Source: AP-15 sp963797115
GTDB taxonomy: Bacteria; Pseudomonadota; Alphaproteobacteria; ATCC43930; CGMCC-115725
Length of the DNA stretch: 64,000 nucleotides
Assembly: GCA_963797115.1 (NCBI GenBank)
Contig: CAWCOH010000001.1
Location: 930,001 to 994,000 of the forward strand
Reading direction: 5' to 3'
Of this stretch, positions 29,787 to 38,486 are shown one piece after another. The position numbers and the translations under genes are program-made. Under the pieces are notes generated by a model. The model saw only the letters and a list, made by a program, of their open reading frames with translations. It did not search any database and was not told the origin of the DNA. The number at the start of each line of letters is the position of its first letter. Positions within the stretch are counted from its first letter, which is position 1.

Positions 29787-30065
29787 TTACCCCGAATGGC
29801 GGAGGCGAGCCTCGTTGGCACTTGGCCCGCCCTGCCGGGCCTTATGGAAATCGGTTTCGATTTCGGCGGGCAGGCCGGCCAACGCCACGCGGATGTCGTC
29901 GGGTATGGCCGGAGGCGCCGCGCCGCACTTGCCAAACCAAAAACAGCTTACATGCGCGGTAGCATGCTTCCGCCCCATCACCTCGCGGAGATTGTTCACA
30001 CGATCGACGTTGCCGGGCTCGGGATTTAGCAGCTTGGCGCATCCCGCCTCGATACGCCTGTGATC
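29787..30065 (-). CDS. Possible small gene between ahcY and its 3' remnant
   Basis: A minus-strand frame reads RRIEAGCAKLLNPEPGNVDR, then HVSCFWFGKCGAAPPAIPDD and LAGLPAEIETDFHKARQGGP. It has two Cys and a plausible codon pattern. No clear start codon with a ribosome site is seen (ATG at 29978 or an upstream GTG), and upstream codons run antisense into the ahcY remnant. I do not recognise it; it may be a fragment. Confidence 0.3.
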   Translation of the reverse strand, partial: DHRRIEAGCAKLLNPEPGNVDRVNNLREVMGRKHATAHVSCFWFGKCGAAPPAIPDDIRVALAGLPAEIETDFHKARQGGPSANEARLRHSG

Positions 30066-30150
30066 GACCCTGCACTCAGCGCCGGGCAAACCGACTATCT
30101 CAACCTGCCGCGCTCCGGCCCCCTTCAAGTCCGAGCATTACCGCTATTGA
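30066..30150 (+). pseudogene. Remnant: last codons of ahcY, with one extra C
   Basis: LSAGQTDYLNLPRSGP matches LSPAQANYLSLPRSGP of ahcY. After that an extra C in CCCCC shifts the frame; removing it restores FKSEHYRY and the stop. About 25 codons of the 3' end survive, some 300 bp after the ahcY stop. Confidence 0.82.
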
Positions 30151-30320
30151 GTGACCATTACGCGGAGCAAGGAGGCACAAAAATAACCGCGCCCGCAACT
30201 TTAATGATATATAGATCATGAAAATGCTCTTGTTTGTTGGTAAAGCTCCGTCTAATATCCTGATAATAGGAAGCCGGATCGGTAAGTACGAGCATTCGGC
30301 GGTAGATAGGACGTGGGATT

Positions 30321-32645
30321 GTGATCGCATTCGCTGGTGGATTGTGCCTCATCGCCGCGGTGACCCTAGGGGGATTGTTGCTGCGGGCGGACCGGAGGTT
30401 GCGTGCGACGCGGCTGGCCCTCATGGGGCGCGAGCGCGAGCACGCAGCGGCAGTGGCGGTGCTCGAGACGGTTCCGCTCGCCGGCTTCCGCTGGCCGCTG
30501 GGCTCTGACCACCACGGAGTTGCAATCCGCACCGATCCTTATCCGCAATTCCTCGCCCGATTTGATGCAGTCGATGCCGGGCGCGTGGAGGCGGCTCGGC
30601 TGGCGTTGCACCGCCGGGGTACGCCGTTCTCGCTCCAGCTCGCGACGCGCAACGGCGAGGTGCTCGCCGTCGAGGGCCGACAGGCGAGGAACGGCGAGAT
30701 CGTGATTTGGCTGCTCGATGAGTCTGCCCGTGCTCGCGCCCTCCGGGCGGACGAGGAGGCGGTACAGCTGCGCGAGCTGATCGACGCCATCCCGACGCCG
30801 ATGTGGCGGCGTGGCCCCGATCGCATCCTAGACGAGTGCAACCGCGCGTACGCCCTAGCCGTCGATGCGACCCGCGAGACGGCGCTCGCGCAAAATCTGG
30901 AGCTCGCGGCGACTGCCCTTCGGATAACCGGCTCCTCGTCCACGGGCCCGGCGGAGACGGCAGACCGGCGCGTCGAGCAACGCCACGTCGTGATTGGCGG
31001 CTCCCGTCGCTTGCTCGAAATCACGGAGATGCCGTGCCGGGACGGAGGGATGATCGGCTTCGCGCTCGATCGCACCGATGTCGAGGCGACGGAGGCCGAG
31101 CTCCAGCGCCACATCAGGGCCCACGCGGTCGTGCTTGAAGGCATCGACGCGGCCGTCGCCATCTACGGCGCCGATCGGCGGCTCAGATTCTTCAATTCCG
31201 CTTTCGCCGGCCTATGGGGCCTCGAAGAGGAGTGGCTCGCCGCCGAGCCCTCGTTTGGCGACGTTCTCGAGCGGCTGCGCGAGCGCCGTCTCACCCCGGA
31301 ACGGGCCGATTTCAGCGCCTTCAAACACGAACAGATCGGGCTATTCACCTCGTTGATCGAGCCACGGCGGGAGCTGATGCATCTGCCCGACGAGCGGACC
31401 TTGAAAGTCTCGATCTCGCCGCATCCGTTTGGCGGGCTGACTTTCGTCTACGAAAATGTAACCGATCGGCTGGCGTTGGAGCGCTCGTGCAACACACTCA
31501 CGCAGGTGCGCCGCGCGACGTTGGACAATTTGTTCGAGGCGGTCGCCGTCTATGGCAGTGACGGCCGCCTTAAGCTCCATAACCCTGCCTACCTACAGAT
31601 CTGGGGGTTGTCGGCGGGCGATGTCGCCGGGGAACCGCATATCGCCGAGATCCTCGAAAAGACGCGCACCTTGCTCGACGACGGCGGCGATTGGACCACG
31701 ATGAAGCAAGGCATTGTCGGGAAGGTTACCGCGCATGCACCGACGAGCGGCCCGCTATACAAAAGCGACGGGTCGGTGTTGCAAGTGGCGACGGTACCGC
31801 TGCCCGACGGCAACGTGCTGCTGACCTATCTCGACGTGACCGATACCGCGCGGGTCGAGCGAGCGCTGCGCGAGCGCAACGAAGCGCTCGAGACCGCCGG
31901 ACGTCTGAAGAGCGAATTCATCGCGAACGTGTCGCACGAATTGCGCACCCCGTTGAACGCGGTGATCGGCTTCGCCGAAATTCTGATCAACCAGTATTTC
32001 GGAGATTTGAACCCGCGCCAGCTCGATTATAGTCAGAGCATCCTTGCCAGCGCGCGGCTTTTGATGAGGCTGATCAACGACATCCTCGATCTCGCCATGA
32101 TCGAAGCAGGCTACATGGTGCTCGACACGGGGCACGTCGAGGTGCTCGGGATGTTGCAGGCTGTCGTCTCGCTGACCGGCGAGCGAGCACGCAGTCGGGA
32201 TCTGGAACTGGAGCTGCGCTGCTCGCCGGAGATCGGCGCGATCGAGGGCGACGAACGACGGATCAAGCAGGCTCTTTTCAACCTTATCTCGAATTCGATT
32301 AAATTTACACCGCCCGGCGGCGCAATCAGCGTCGAGGCAGTGCGCCAGAAAGATGCGCTGTTGCTGACTGTGGCCGATACGGGCGCCGGCATCCCGCCCG
32401 CGGATCGGGCGCGCGTGTACGAGAGGTTCGAACGCGGGGTGCGGCAAACCGAGACCAGTCTCGGTCTCTCTCTCGTCAAGAGCCTTATCGAACTGCACGG
32501 CGGAAACGTTGTCATCGCCTCCACGTCGGGGCCAGGCACGCGGATAACCTGCCGGCTGCCCGTCGCCGAGAGAGCCACCGCGATCTCCAGCACCGGCGGC
32601 TCGGCCCAGGAACCCTTCGACCATTTGGTCCAAGCGCTCACCTAA
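30321..32645 (+). CDS. Membrane-anchored PAS sensor histidine kinase
   Basis: 774 residues. One N-terminal membrane helix (FAGGLCLIAAVTLGGLLL), then a linker and about three PAS-type modules (PAS-like starts at LRELIDAIPTPMWRRGPDR, VLEGIDAAVAIYGADRRLRF and NLFEAVAVYGSDGRLKLHNP). The phosphoacceptor His is in ANVSHELRTPLNAVIGF at about residue 539; the ATPase has the N box (NLISNSIKFTPPGG) and G boxes (VADTGAGIP, LGLSLVKSLIELHGG). It would phosphorylate a response regulator; none is adjacent. The signal is unknown. The start is GTG at 30321. Confidence 0.88.
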   Translation: MIAFAGGLCLIAAVTLGGLLLRADRRLRATRLALMGREREHAAAVAVLETVPLAGFRWPLGSDHHGVAIRTDPYPQFLARFDAVDAGRVEAARLALHRRGTPFSLQLATRNGEVLAVEGRQARNGEIVIWLLDESARARALRADEEAVQLRELIDAIPTPMWRRGPDRILDECNRAYALAVDATRETALAQNLELAATALRITGSSSTGPAETADRRVEQRHVVIGGSRRLLEITEMPCRDGGMIGFALDRTDVEATEAELQRHIRAHAVVLEGIDAAVAIYGADRRLRFFNSAFAGLWGLEEEWLAAEPSFGDVLERLRERRLTPERADFSAFKHEQIGLFTSLIEPRRELMHLPDERTLKVSISPHPFGGLTFVYENVTDRLALERSCNTLTQVRRATLDNLFEAVAVYGSDGRLKLHNPAYLQIWGLSAGDVAGEPHIAEILEKTRTLLDDGGDWTTMKQGIVGKVTAHAPTSGPLYKSDGSVLQVATVPLPDGNVLLTYLDVTDTARVERALRERNEALETAGRLKSEFIANVSHELRTPLNAVIGFAEILINQYFGDLNPRQLDYSQSILASARLLMRLINDILDLAMIEAGYMVLDTGHVEVLGMLQAVVSLTGERARSRDLELELRCSPEIGAIEGDERRIKQALFNLISNSIKFTPPGGAISVEAVRQKDALLLTVADTGAGIPPADRARVYERFERGVRQTETSLGLSLVKSLIELHGGNVVIASTSGPGTRITCRLPVAERATAISSTGGSAQEPFDHLVQALT

Positions 32646-32732
32646 CCTTGCTATGGACATTCGCCCGCGAACCGCTTGCTTCAAAGTGCGGAAAGAGGGA
32701 AGAAGGCTGAAACCGATCAGGAAATACGACCT

Positions 32733-33047
32733 ATGCGCGCGCTAGTTTTAGCCTGTCTCGTCTTGCTTCCCGGCTGTATCTTCGACCATGATTCAGTTCG
32801 GGTCGAGAGTTTTACCGTGGATTCGCCCTGGACCTTTACCTACGGAGCTCAGACAAATACCGTGATCACGGCAAATGGCGATGGCGCGGCGGAGCGCATC
32901 AGGCGCGACTGGCTTGCCGAGGCGCTCAATGCCCGCGCGATGTGCAGCGCCGGCTACGTCATCGAAACGCGCCGCTTTGTTCAACCGCCGGATGGATTGT
33001 TCGGCAATGACGGAGACGTCGTCTACACCGGGCGCTGCCTTCAGTAA
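32733..33047 (+). CDS. Small lipoprotein, hypothetical
   Basis: 104 residues. MRALVLACLVLLPGCIFDHD is a lipoprotein signal with the lipobox LPGC, so the mature protein is probably anchored in a membrane. The rest has two further Cys (AMCSAGY, TGRCLQ) that could pair. No family is recognised. Confidence 0.6.
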   Translation: MRALVLACLVLLPGCIFDHDSVRVESFTVDSPWTFTYGAQTNTVITANGDGAAERIRRDWLAEALNARAMCSAGYVIETRRFVQPPDGLFGNDGDVVYTGRCLQ

Positions 33048-33266
33048 GAGGTCTCGCCCTTTCATGTCACCAGATAATCCACGTCGCTGATAAAGTTTCT
33101 TAATTGACTAAGCCAAGAATTCCTAACGTGTTCGTGGTAGACGGCTACAACCAGCGGGGCAGCCATAGGCTTGCCGCAATAATCTTCTTCCCGTATTAAT
33201 ACGTCATAGATTCCCAGCTGCGATACTCCGTTACCAGCAAGAGATTATTTTCAGGCGCATCGATCA

Positions 33267-34529
33267 ATGGACTACCCAATCAGGACGGTGTGCGTCGTCG
33301 GCCTGGGATATATCGGGTTGCCGACGGCGGCAACCTTGGCCAGCCGCGGCATCGAGGTGATCGGAGTCGACATCAATCCGCAAGTGGTCAAAGCGGTCAA
33401 TGCCGGCCAGCCCTATTTCTCCGAGCCCGATCTCGACATGCTGCTACGCGCGGCGACGACTTTGGGCAAGCTGCGCGCCACCTCGCGGCCGGAAGCCGCC
33501 GACGCGTTTGTGATCACTGTTCCAACCCCGTTCAACGCTGACCGATCACCTAACCTCGATTACATCGATGCGGCCGCGGATGCGATAGCGCCAGCCCTTG
33601 TCTCGGGGAACGTGGTGATCCTGGAGTCGACCTCGCCGGTTGGCACGACGGCGAGACTCGCCTGCCAACTCGCCCGGCTCAGGCCCGATCTTTGCTTTCC
33701 CTCGGAACACCGTTTTGAAACACTCGATGTGCATGTCGCCCATTGCCCAGAGCGAGTGTTGCCGGGCCGCATGGTCCGCGAGCTGATCGAGAATGACCGG
33801 ATCATCGGCGGTATGACCGAGGCCTGTGCAGAGCACGCGGAGGCGCTCTACCGCATCTTCTTGCAGGGCAAACTGTTTCGCACAGATGCGCCGACAGCCG
33901 AGCTGGTCAAGCTGGCGGAGAATGCGTTTCGTGATGTCAACATCGCATTTGCCAACGAGTTATCGCTGATCTGCGACCAACTCGGTCTCAATGTTTGGCG
34001 CGTCATCGAACTCGCCAACCGCCACCCCCGAGTCGGGATACTTCAGCCAGGACCGGGCGTGGGCGGACACTGCATTGCCGTCGATCCGTGGTTCATCATC
34101 GCCTCCGCACCGGAACGCTCGCGCCTGATCCGTACCGCTCGCGAGGTCAACGACGCCAAACCGAAATTTGTCGTAGCGCAGATCCGTGAACGCGCCGAAC
34201 GGTTCAAACGGCCAGTCATTGCCTGTCTCGGCCTAACTTATAAGCCTGACGTCGACGACCTTCGAGAGAGTCCGGCGCTTGACATCGCCACGGAACTGGC
34301 GCGTGCCGGCCGGGAGCAGATACTGATCGCCGATCCGAATTTAACGGCGCTCCCCAACGAACTTGCAGCACTCTCGAACGTCTCGCTCTGCGACACCCTG
34401 GAGGCCGTGCGGCAGGCCGATATCGTTGCCCTGCTGGTGGCTCATTCCCGATTCCGGAAAATTCCACGCGAAGAGTTGCTGGGTCGCGTCGTTATCGACG
34501 TGACTGGTCTGACCCACGTATCCGGATAG
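33267..34529 (+). CDS. wecC: UDP-N-acetyl-D-mannosaminuronate dehydrogenase
   Basis: 420 residues of the UDP-glucose/GDP-mannose dehydrogenase family. NAD site VVGLGYIGLPTAATLA at the start, the catalytic Lys region ELVKLAENAFRDVNIAFANE, and the nucleophile Cys in GPGVGGHCIAVDPWF. The C-terminal KPDVDDLRESPALDI is typical. It oxidises UDP-ManNAc to the uronic acid. The next gene, 75 bp on, is the epimerase that makes its substrate, so the two form a pathway. Confidence 0.9.
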   Translation: MDYPIRTVCVVGLGYIGLPTAATLASRGIEVIGVDINPQVVKAVNAGQPYFSEPDLDMLLRAATTLGKLRATSRPEAADAFVITVPTPFNADRSPNLDYIDAAADAIAPALVSGNVVILESTSPVGTTARLACQLARLRPDLCFPSEHRFETLDVHVAHCPERVLPGRMVRELIENDRIIGGMTEACAEHAEALYRIFLQGKLFRTDAPTAELVKLAENAFRDVNIAFANELSLICDQLGLNVWRVIELANRHPRVGILQPGPGVGGHCIAVDPWFIIASAPERSRLIRTAREVNDAKPKFVVAQIRERAERFKRPVIACLGLTYKPDVDDLRESPALDIATELARAGREQILIADPNLTALPNELAALSNVSLCDTLEAVRQADIVALLVAHSRFRKIPREELLGRVVIDVTGLTHVSG

Positions 34530-34603
34530 GCCGACCGGGACGTCGGGAGACATGAAAACCCTGTGGACCTCGCCCGTGGCCGAACCAAGATGAGGCATTC
34601 GGG

Positions 34604-35800
34604 ATGAAGCTTCTTTTTGTTTTCGGGACGCGGCCGGAGGCGATCAAGCTCGCGCCGGTGGTCAGAGAATTGACTTCTCGACCAAATTTCCATTGCAAGG
34701 TCTGCGTCACCGGTCAGCACGGTGACCTGCTGACGCAAGTCCTCGACTGCTTTGATCTACACCCTGATTGGAATCTCGAGATCATGCGCCCGGATCAGGA
34801 CTTGGCTTATCTGACTGGGGCGGCACTGTCAGGGGTCGGACGCATCCTCGACGCTTTTCGGCCGGATCGAGTCATCGTGCAGGGCGACACGACCACGACC
34901 TTCGCCGGCGCCTTGGCGGCCTTCTACCACAAAATTCCGATTGCTCACGTCGAGGCTGGCCTCCGTACCGACAATATCTATGCGCCATGGCCGGAGGAGG
35001 TGAACCGCCGCCTCGTCAGCCATGTCGCCGATCTTCACTTCGCCCCGACGGCAAGGGCGCGCGACAATCTGCTACGCGAAGGGATCAACGAAAAACGGAT
35101 CGTCGTCACAGGTAATACTGGGATCGATGCGTTGCTCTGGGTGTCTGCTCTGCTCGACGAGCGGGCTGAGCTTAGATCGCACGGCGAAACGATATTGGCC
35201 GGGCATGGCGGGGACAAACGTTTGATCCTGATGACGGGTCACCGCCGGGAAAGCTTCGACGGCGGGCTGAACCGTATTTTCGCTGCGATTGCGCGGATCG
35301 CCGGCAGAAGTGACGTTGATATAGTCTTTCCAGTCCACCCAAACCCCAATGTGCGGCGGGCGATCGAGCCGCTTCGGCAGCACAAAAACATCAGGCTCGT
35401 GGAGCCGGTCGATTATCTCGGACTCGTCTATCTACTTAAGAAATGTCATTTCGTCGTTACCGATTCTGGCGGAATTCAGGAGGAAGCGCCGTCCTTCGGC
35501 AAACCGGTTCTCATCACCCGCGAGACGACCGAGCGGCCGGAAGCTATGGAACTCGGCTTGGCCAAGCTGGTCGGCACCGACGAAGGCCTCCTGTTCAACC
35601 AAATGACTGAGCTGCTCGACAATCCGCGGGAGTACGGGCGAATGAGCCGTGTCGAAAACCCGTATGGCGATGGGCTTGCGAGTGGCCGGATCGCAGCGCG
35701 GCTGTCGGCCGACCAGAGTGGAGGTGGTCCGCGCCCGCTTTCATGCGCGGCGCCGATCAACGATTCAACCTGCGGCAGCCCCGGCGTACCAAGGCCGTGA
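34604..35800 (+). CDS. wecB: UDP-N-acetylglucosamine 2-epimerase (non-hydrolysing)
   Basis: 398 residues; the family usually has about 375. FVFGTRPEAIKLAPVV at the start, VQGDTTTTFAGALAAFY, VEAGLRTDNIYAPWPEE, MTGHRRESFDGGLNRIF and DSGGIQEEAPSFGKPV are the hallmark segments. It makes UDP-ManNAc for WecC. After ENPYGDGLASGRI the tail carries about 30 extra, low-complexity residues, so the 3' end may be frameshifted or extended. Confidence 0.92.
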   Translation: MKLLFVFGTRPEAIKLAPVVRELTSRPNFHCKVCVTGQHGDLLTQVLDCFDLHPDWNLEIMRPDQDLAYLTGAALSGVGRILDAFRPDRVIVQGDTTTTFAGALAAFYHKIPIAHVEAGLRTDNIYAPWPEEVNRRLVSHVADLHFAPTARARDNLLREGINEKRIVVTGNTGIDALLWVSALLDERAELRSHGETILAGHGGDKRLILMTGHRRESFDGGLNRIFAAIARIAGRSDVDIVFPVHPNPNVRRAIEPLRQHKNIRLVEPVDYLGLVYLLKKCHFVVTDSGGIQEEAPSFGKPVLITRETTERPEAMELGLAKLVGTDEGLLFNQMTELLDNPREYGRMSRVENPYGDGLASGRIAARLSADQSGGGPRPLSCAAPINDSTCGSPGVPRP

Positions 35801-35839
35801 CAGCATGAATGCGAACCAAGCGACCTTGTCGCGCGGCGG

Positions 35840-36049
35840 CTACCCCAGTGCAGCCGAAGCAAACGTGGCTACCGCCGCCCAGATCACCACCCATAGCCCC
35901 AGCGACAGCACGAGTACGACGGTAAGCGCTGCCCGCCTCGTCAGCTGAAAGGTCGCCTCCTGCGGTGACAGGTCAAATGGAAACGGCCGCTCGGGGAAGC
36001 TCGACTGATCAGTAAAACCACCAGGATCGTAAGCGTTCTTGGGGTGCAT
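35840..36049 (-). CDS. Small single-span membrane protein
   Basis: About 69 residues starting MHPKNAYDPGGFTDQ after an AGAGAGGG ribosome site, with one C-terminal helix (AALTVVLVLSLGLWVVIWAAVA). No family assigned. It runs opposite to the epimerase and ends 40 bp from it. Confidence 0.5.
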   Translation of the reverse strand: MHPKNAYDPGGFTDQSSFPERPFPFDLSPQEATFQLTRRAALTVVLVLSLGLWVVIWAAVATFASAALG

Positions 36050-36229
36050 CGCCCTCTCTTCTTCTCGGCTCGCCCGATCCATTATATTAACCATATAACC
36101 GTCAACGGGCTGTCCGCGGCGACGTCAAAAAGGTGTCCTCATCCGAGCGATAACATTGAGCTGTCGTGGCGAGCGACCGAAAAGCAGAAGCTAGCTTCGC
36201 GGAGCTGAGAAAGCGTAATGCGCTGGACC

Positions 36230-36718
36230 CTAGTCGATGGGAAGGCGATACCCCCATGCTCGGATTTTTGCAATTCCGGCCCGATAGCCTTTCGCTGTCA
36301 AACTGAAGGAAAACGTTGCTTTCGCAGTAAATACATCGATCAAAATGAGCGACCCAACCTTTAGCTGCCTAACGGCCGCGATTGCCTGAGCGTTGGGAAA
36401 AATGCAATAAGGGGTCTCTCTGCACTCAATAGGCGGGTTTTTGTCGACGCGCAGCACCGCCTTGATCGGAGGGGGCTGGCCCACAATTCCAATATTACCA
36501 GTCTGGAGCATGACGACCAACGCGAACGAACCACCGCGGTTGCCTTGCGTCTGCCAAAATGGCACTGTAATCGAGCAATCGGAAGTGCCAATACCGCATT
36601 CCGTGATCCATTCGTCCGATCTGAACGTCTGCTCACCAACGGCCGGTGCCAGAATGGCGAAATGGGCGGAAAGACTAAGGAGTAGGAGTAGCACTCCACG
36701 AAGATTTCCTATTTGCAT
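36230..36718 (-). CDS. Invasion-associated locus B (IalB)-like secreted protein
   Basis: About 162 residues with a signal peptide (LLLLLSLSAHFAILAPAVG). The mature part has paired Cys (ECGIGTSDC and ECRETPYC) and the layout SFALVVMLQTG, IKAVLRVDKNPPIECRET, CIFPNAQAIAAVRQLKVGS, AKATFSFSLTAKGYRAGIAK that I associate with IalB-like proteins of alphaproteobacteria. Likely periplasmic; role in this organism unknown. Confidence 0.55.
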   Translation of the reverse strand: MQIGNLRGVLLLLLSLSAHFAILAPAVGEQTFRSDEWITECGIGTSDCSITVPFWQTQGNRGGSFALVVMLQTGNIGIVGQPPPIKAVLRVDKNPPIECRETPYCIFPNAQAIAAVRQLKVGSLILIDVFTAKATFSFSLTAKGYRAGIAKIRAWGYRLPID

Positions 36719-36739
36719 CCCAGGTGTCTCGCCCAGCAA

Positions 36740-37280
36740 TCTGTCTTCGACACGTTGAGGATCACAGACCCTGCTTAACCGGACAAGTACCGCGGATCGA
36801 CCCTAAGTAGCCGGTGCGACGCGTTTGCATTAGATGTACCACCGCAGTGATCACACAGGCACCACAGGGGCATCCCGATGTTCATTGCGACCGTCCCCGT
36901 AGGGTCGAGACTTGACCAAGCGGGCTATTCACTTAATCTCGTAGAGTACCGATTGTAACGGATATTAACAAAACGTTAACTTGATATATCGGATTCTGAG
37001 AACACAGATCGGTCTTAACTCGTTTAACGCTGATTTTGCTTCCCACAAAGCTGAAACGGCGGTATGCGTGACCTGCGACGTCGGAGCGCTGCTAGGTGGC
37101 AAGCCCGTTGTTTTCCTCCGCGGATAAACGCGCACGAGGAGACTCCCGCCGGGACCCGGAGACGTCGGTGGTGTCTTCGGGTTCATGGCAGACTTAACGA
37201 TCGTCAACATCAGGAGGAAACAAGCTGGTTGTGGCGGACGTTACTAAGTATTGGTCTCGTAACTGGTTTAGGGATATCGG
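36740..37280. other. Intergenic stretch upstream of the epimerase
   Basis: About 540 bp with no supported gene. An AT-rich part around 36940-36985 (ATATTAACAAAACGTTAACTT, a near-palindrome with AACGTT) could hold a promoter or protein-binding site. The rest shows short frames only. Confidence 0.45.
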
Positions 37281-38240
37281 ATGGCTCGTTTTCTCGTGAC
37301 TGGCGGGGCTGGGTTCATCGGCTCGCACTTGGTCGAGGCGTTGCTAAACGAAGGTCACACAGTCCGGGTTCTTGACGACCTCTCAAGTGGGCATCGGGAG
37401 AACCTACCGCCGCAAGCCCAGTTCATCGAAGCTGATGTGACCGATCCGGAGGCGGTTGGTCGGGCGTTCGACGGCATCGACGGCTGCTTTCATTTGGCGG
37501 CGATCGCTTCCGTCGGGCGTTCGCACCGCGAATGGTTACGGACCCACAAAGTCAATCTCACCGGAACGATCAACGTGTTCGATCAGGCACGGCCGTGGCG
37601 TCGCCGGCGGGAGATCCCTGTCGTCTACGCCTCGACCGCCGCAGTGTACGGGAATTGCGGGAACTTACCGGTCGACGAGGAAAGTCCCGCGGCGCCACTG
37701 AGCGCGTACGGCGCCGACAAGCACGCCTGCGAACTCCATGCTCGCATCGCCGGCGCCATCCACGGCGTCCCAACGGTCGGCCTGCGCTTCTTTAACCTTT
37801 ACGGGCCACGCCAGGATCCACTTTCCCCGTATTCAAGTGTGATCTCCATTTTTGCCGAGCGGCTGCTCCGCGGCGAGCCTGTCGAGATTTTCGGTGACGG
37901 CGAACAGGCCCGTGACTTCACCAATATCCGGGACGTAATCCGTGCGCTGCGCCGGGCGATGCGCGTGCCGACGACTAAGGCTTTGGTGTTTAATATCTGT
38001 ACCGGCCGAGCGACGACCGTTCGTGATCTTGCCGAGACCATGGCGGAGCTGTGTCGATCCAAGCTCGTGGTACATCATCGGCCGGCGCGCAGCGGCGAAG
38101 TGCGGATCTCGGTCGGGGACCCGCGGCGCGCGGCCGAACAACTTGGCTTCACAGCCCAAACCGCTCTGGGCGACGGTCTTGCCAAAATGCTGGATGTGCT
38201 CGGACGGGACGCGGAGGTCAGAACGCGGGTCATGGCTTGA
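37281..38240 (+). CDS. NAD-dependent epimerase/dehydratase (UDP-sugar 4-epimerase-like)
   Basis: 319 residues, extended short-chain dehydrogenase. FLVTGGAGFIGSHLVEALL binds NAD; YASTAAVYG and the catalytic YGADK (Y-x3-K) follow; RFFNLYGPRQDP and VEIFGDGEQARDFTNI fit sugar epimerases of the GalE/WbpP group. It probably interconverts UDP-hexoses for surface polysaccharide. The ATG at 37281 follows GGATATCGG rather than a strong ribosome site. Confidence 0.85.
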   Translation: MARFLVTGGAGFIGSHLVEALLNEGHTVRVLDDLSSGHRENLPPQAQFIEADVTDPEAVGRAFDGIDGCFHLAAIASVGRSHREWLRTHKVNLTGTINVFDQARPWRRRREIPVVYASTAAVYGNCGNLPVDEESPAAPLSAYGADKHACELHARIAGAIHGVPTVGLRFFNLYGPRQDPLSPYSSVISIFAERLLRGEPVEIFGDGEQARDFTNIRDVIRALRRAMRVPTTKALVFNICTGRATTVRDLAETMAELCRSKLVVHHRPARSGEVRISVGDPRRAAEQLGFTAQTALGDGLAKMLDVLGRDAEVRTRVMA

Positions 38241-38486
38241 TTGGAGGGATCGATCCGCACCGAGCAAAGTCGGACTGCCAAGCCCTCCATCGCGCGCTGA
38301 CCGCCTCAGGTGTGTACGCGATTAGGCTGGGACCCACATCCTGACGTCGGATAATCCTCGCACATCTGTCCCTCATTAGCTCCGGTTGGGATGTGCGTCG
38401 GGGGTTTCGGCACGCCGCTGCCGCGATCGACGCCGGCAGCCTTGCCAAGCGGGGTGCCTGCCTCTAACACTGCCGCCGGGAAACCT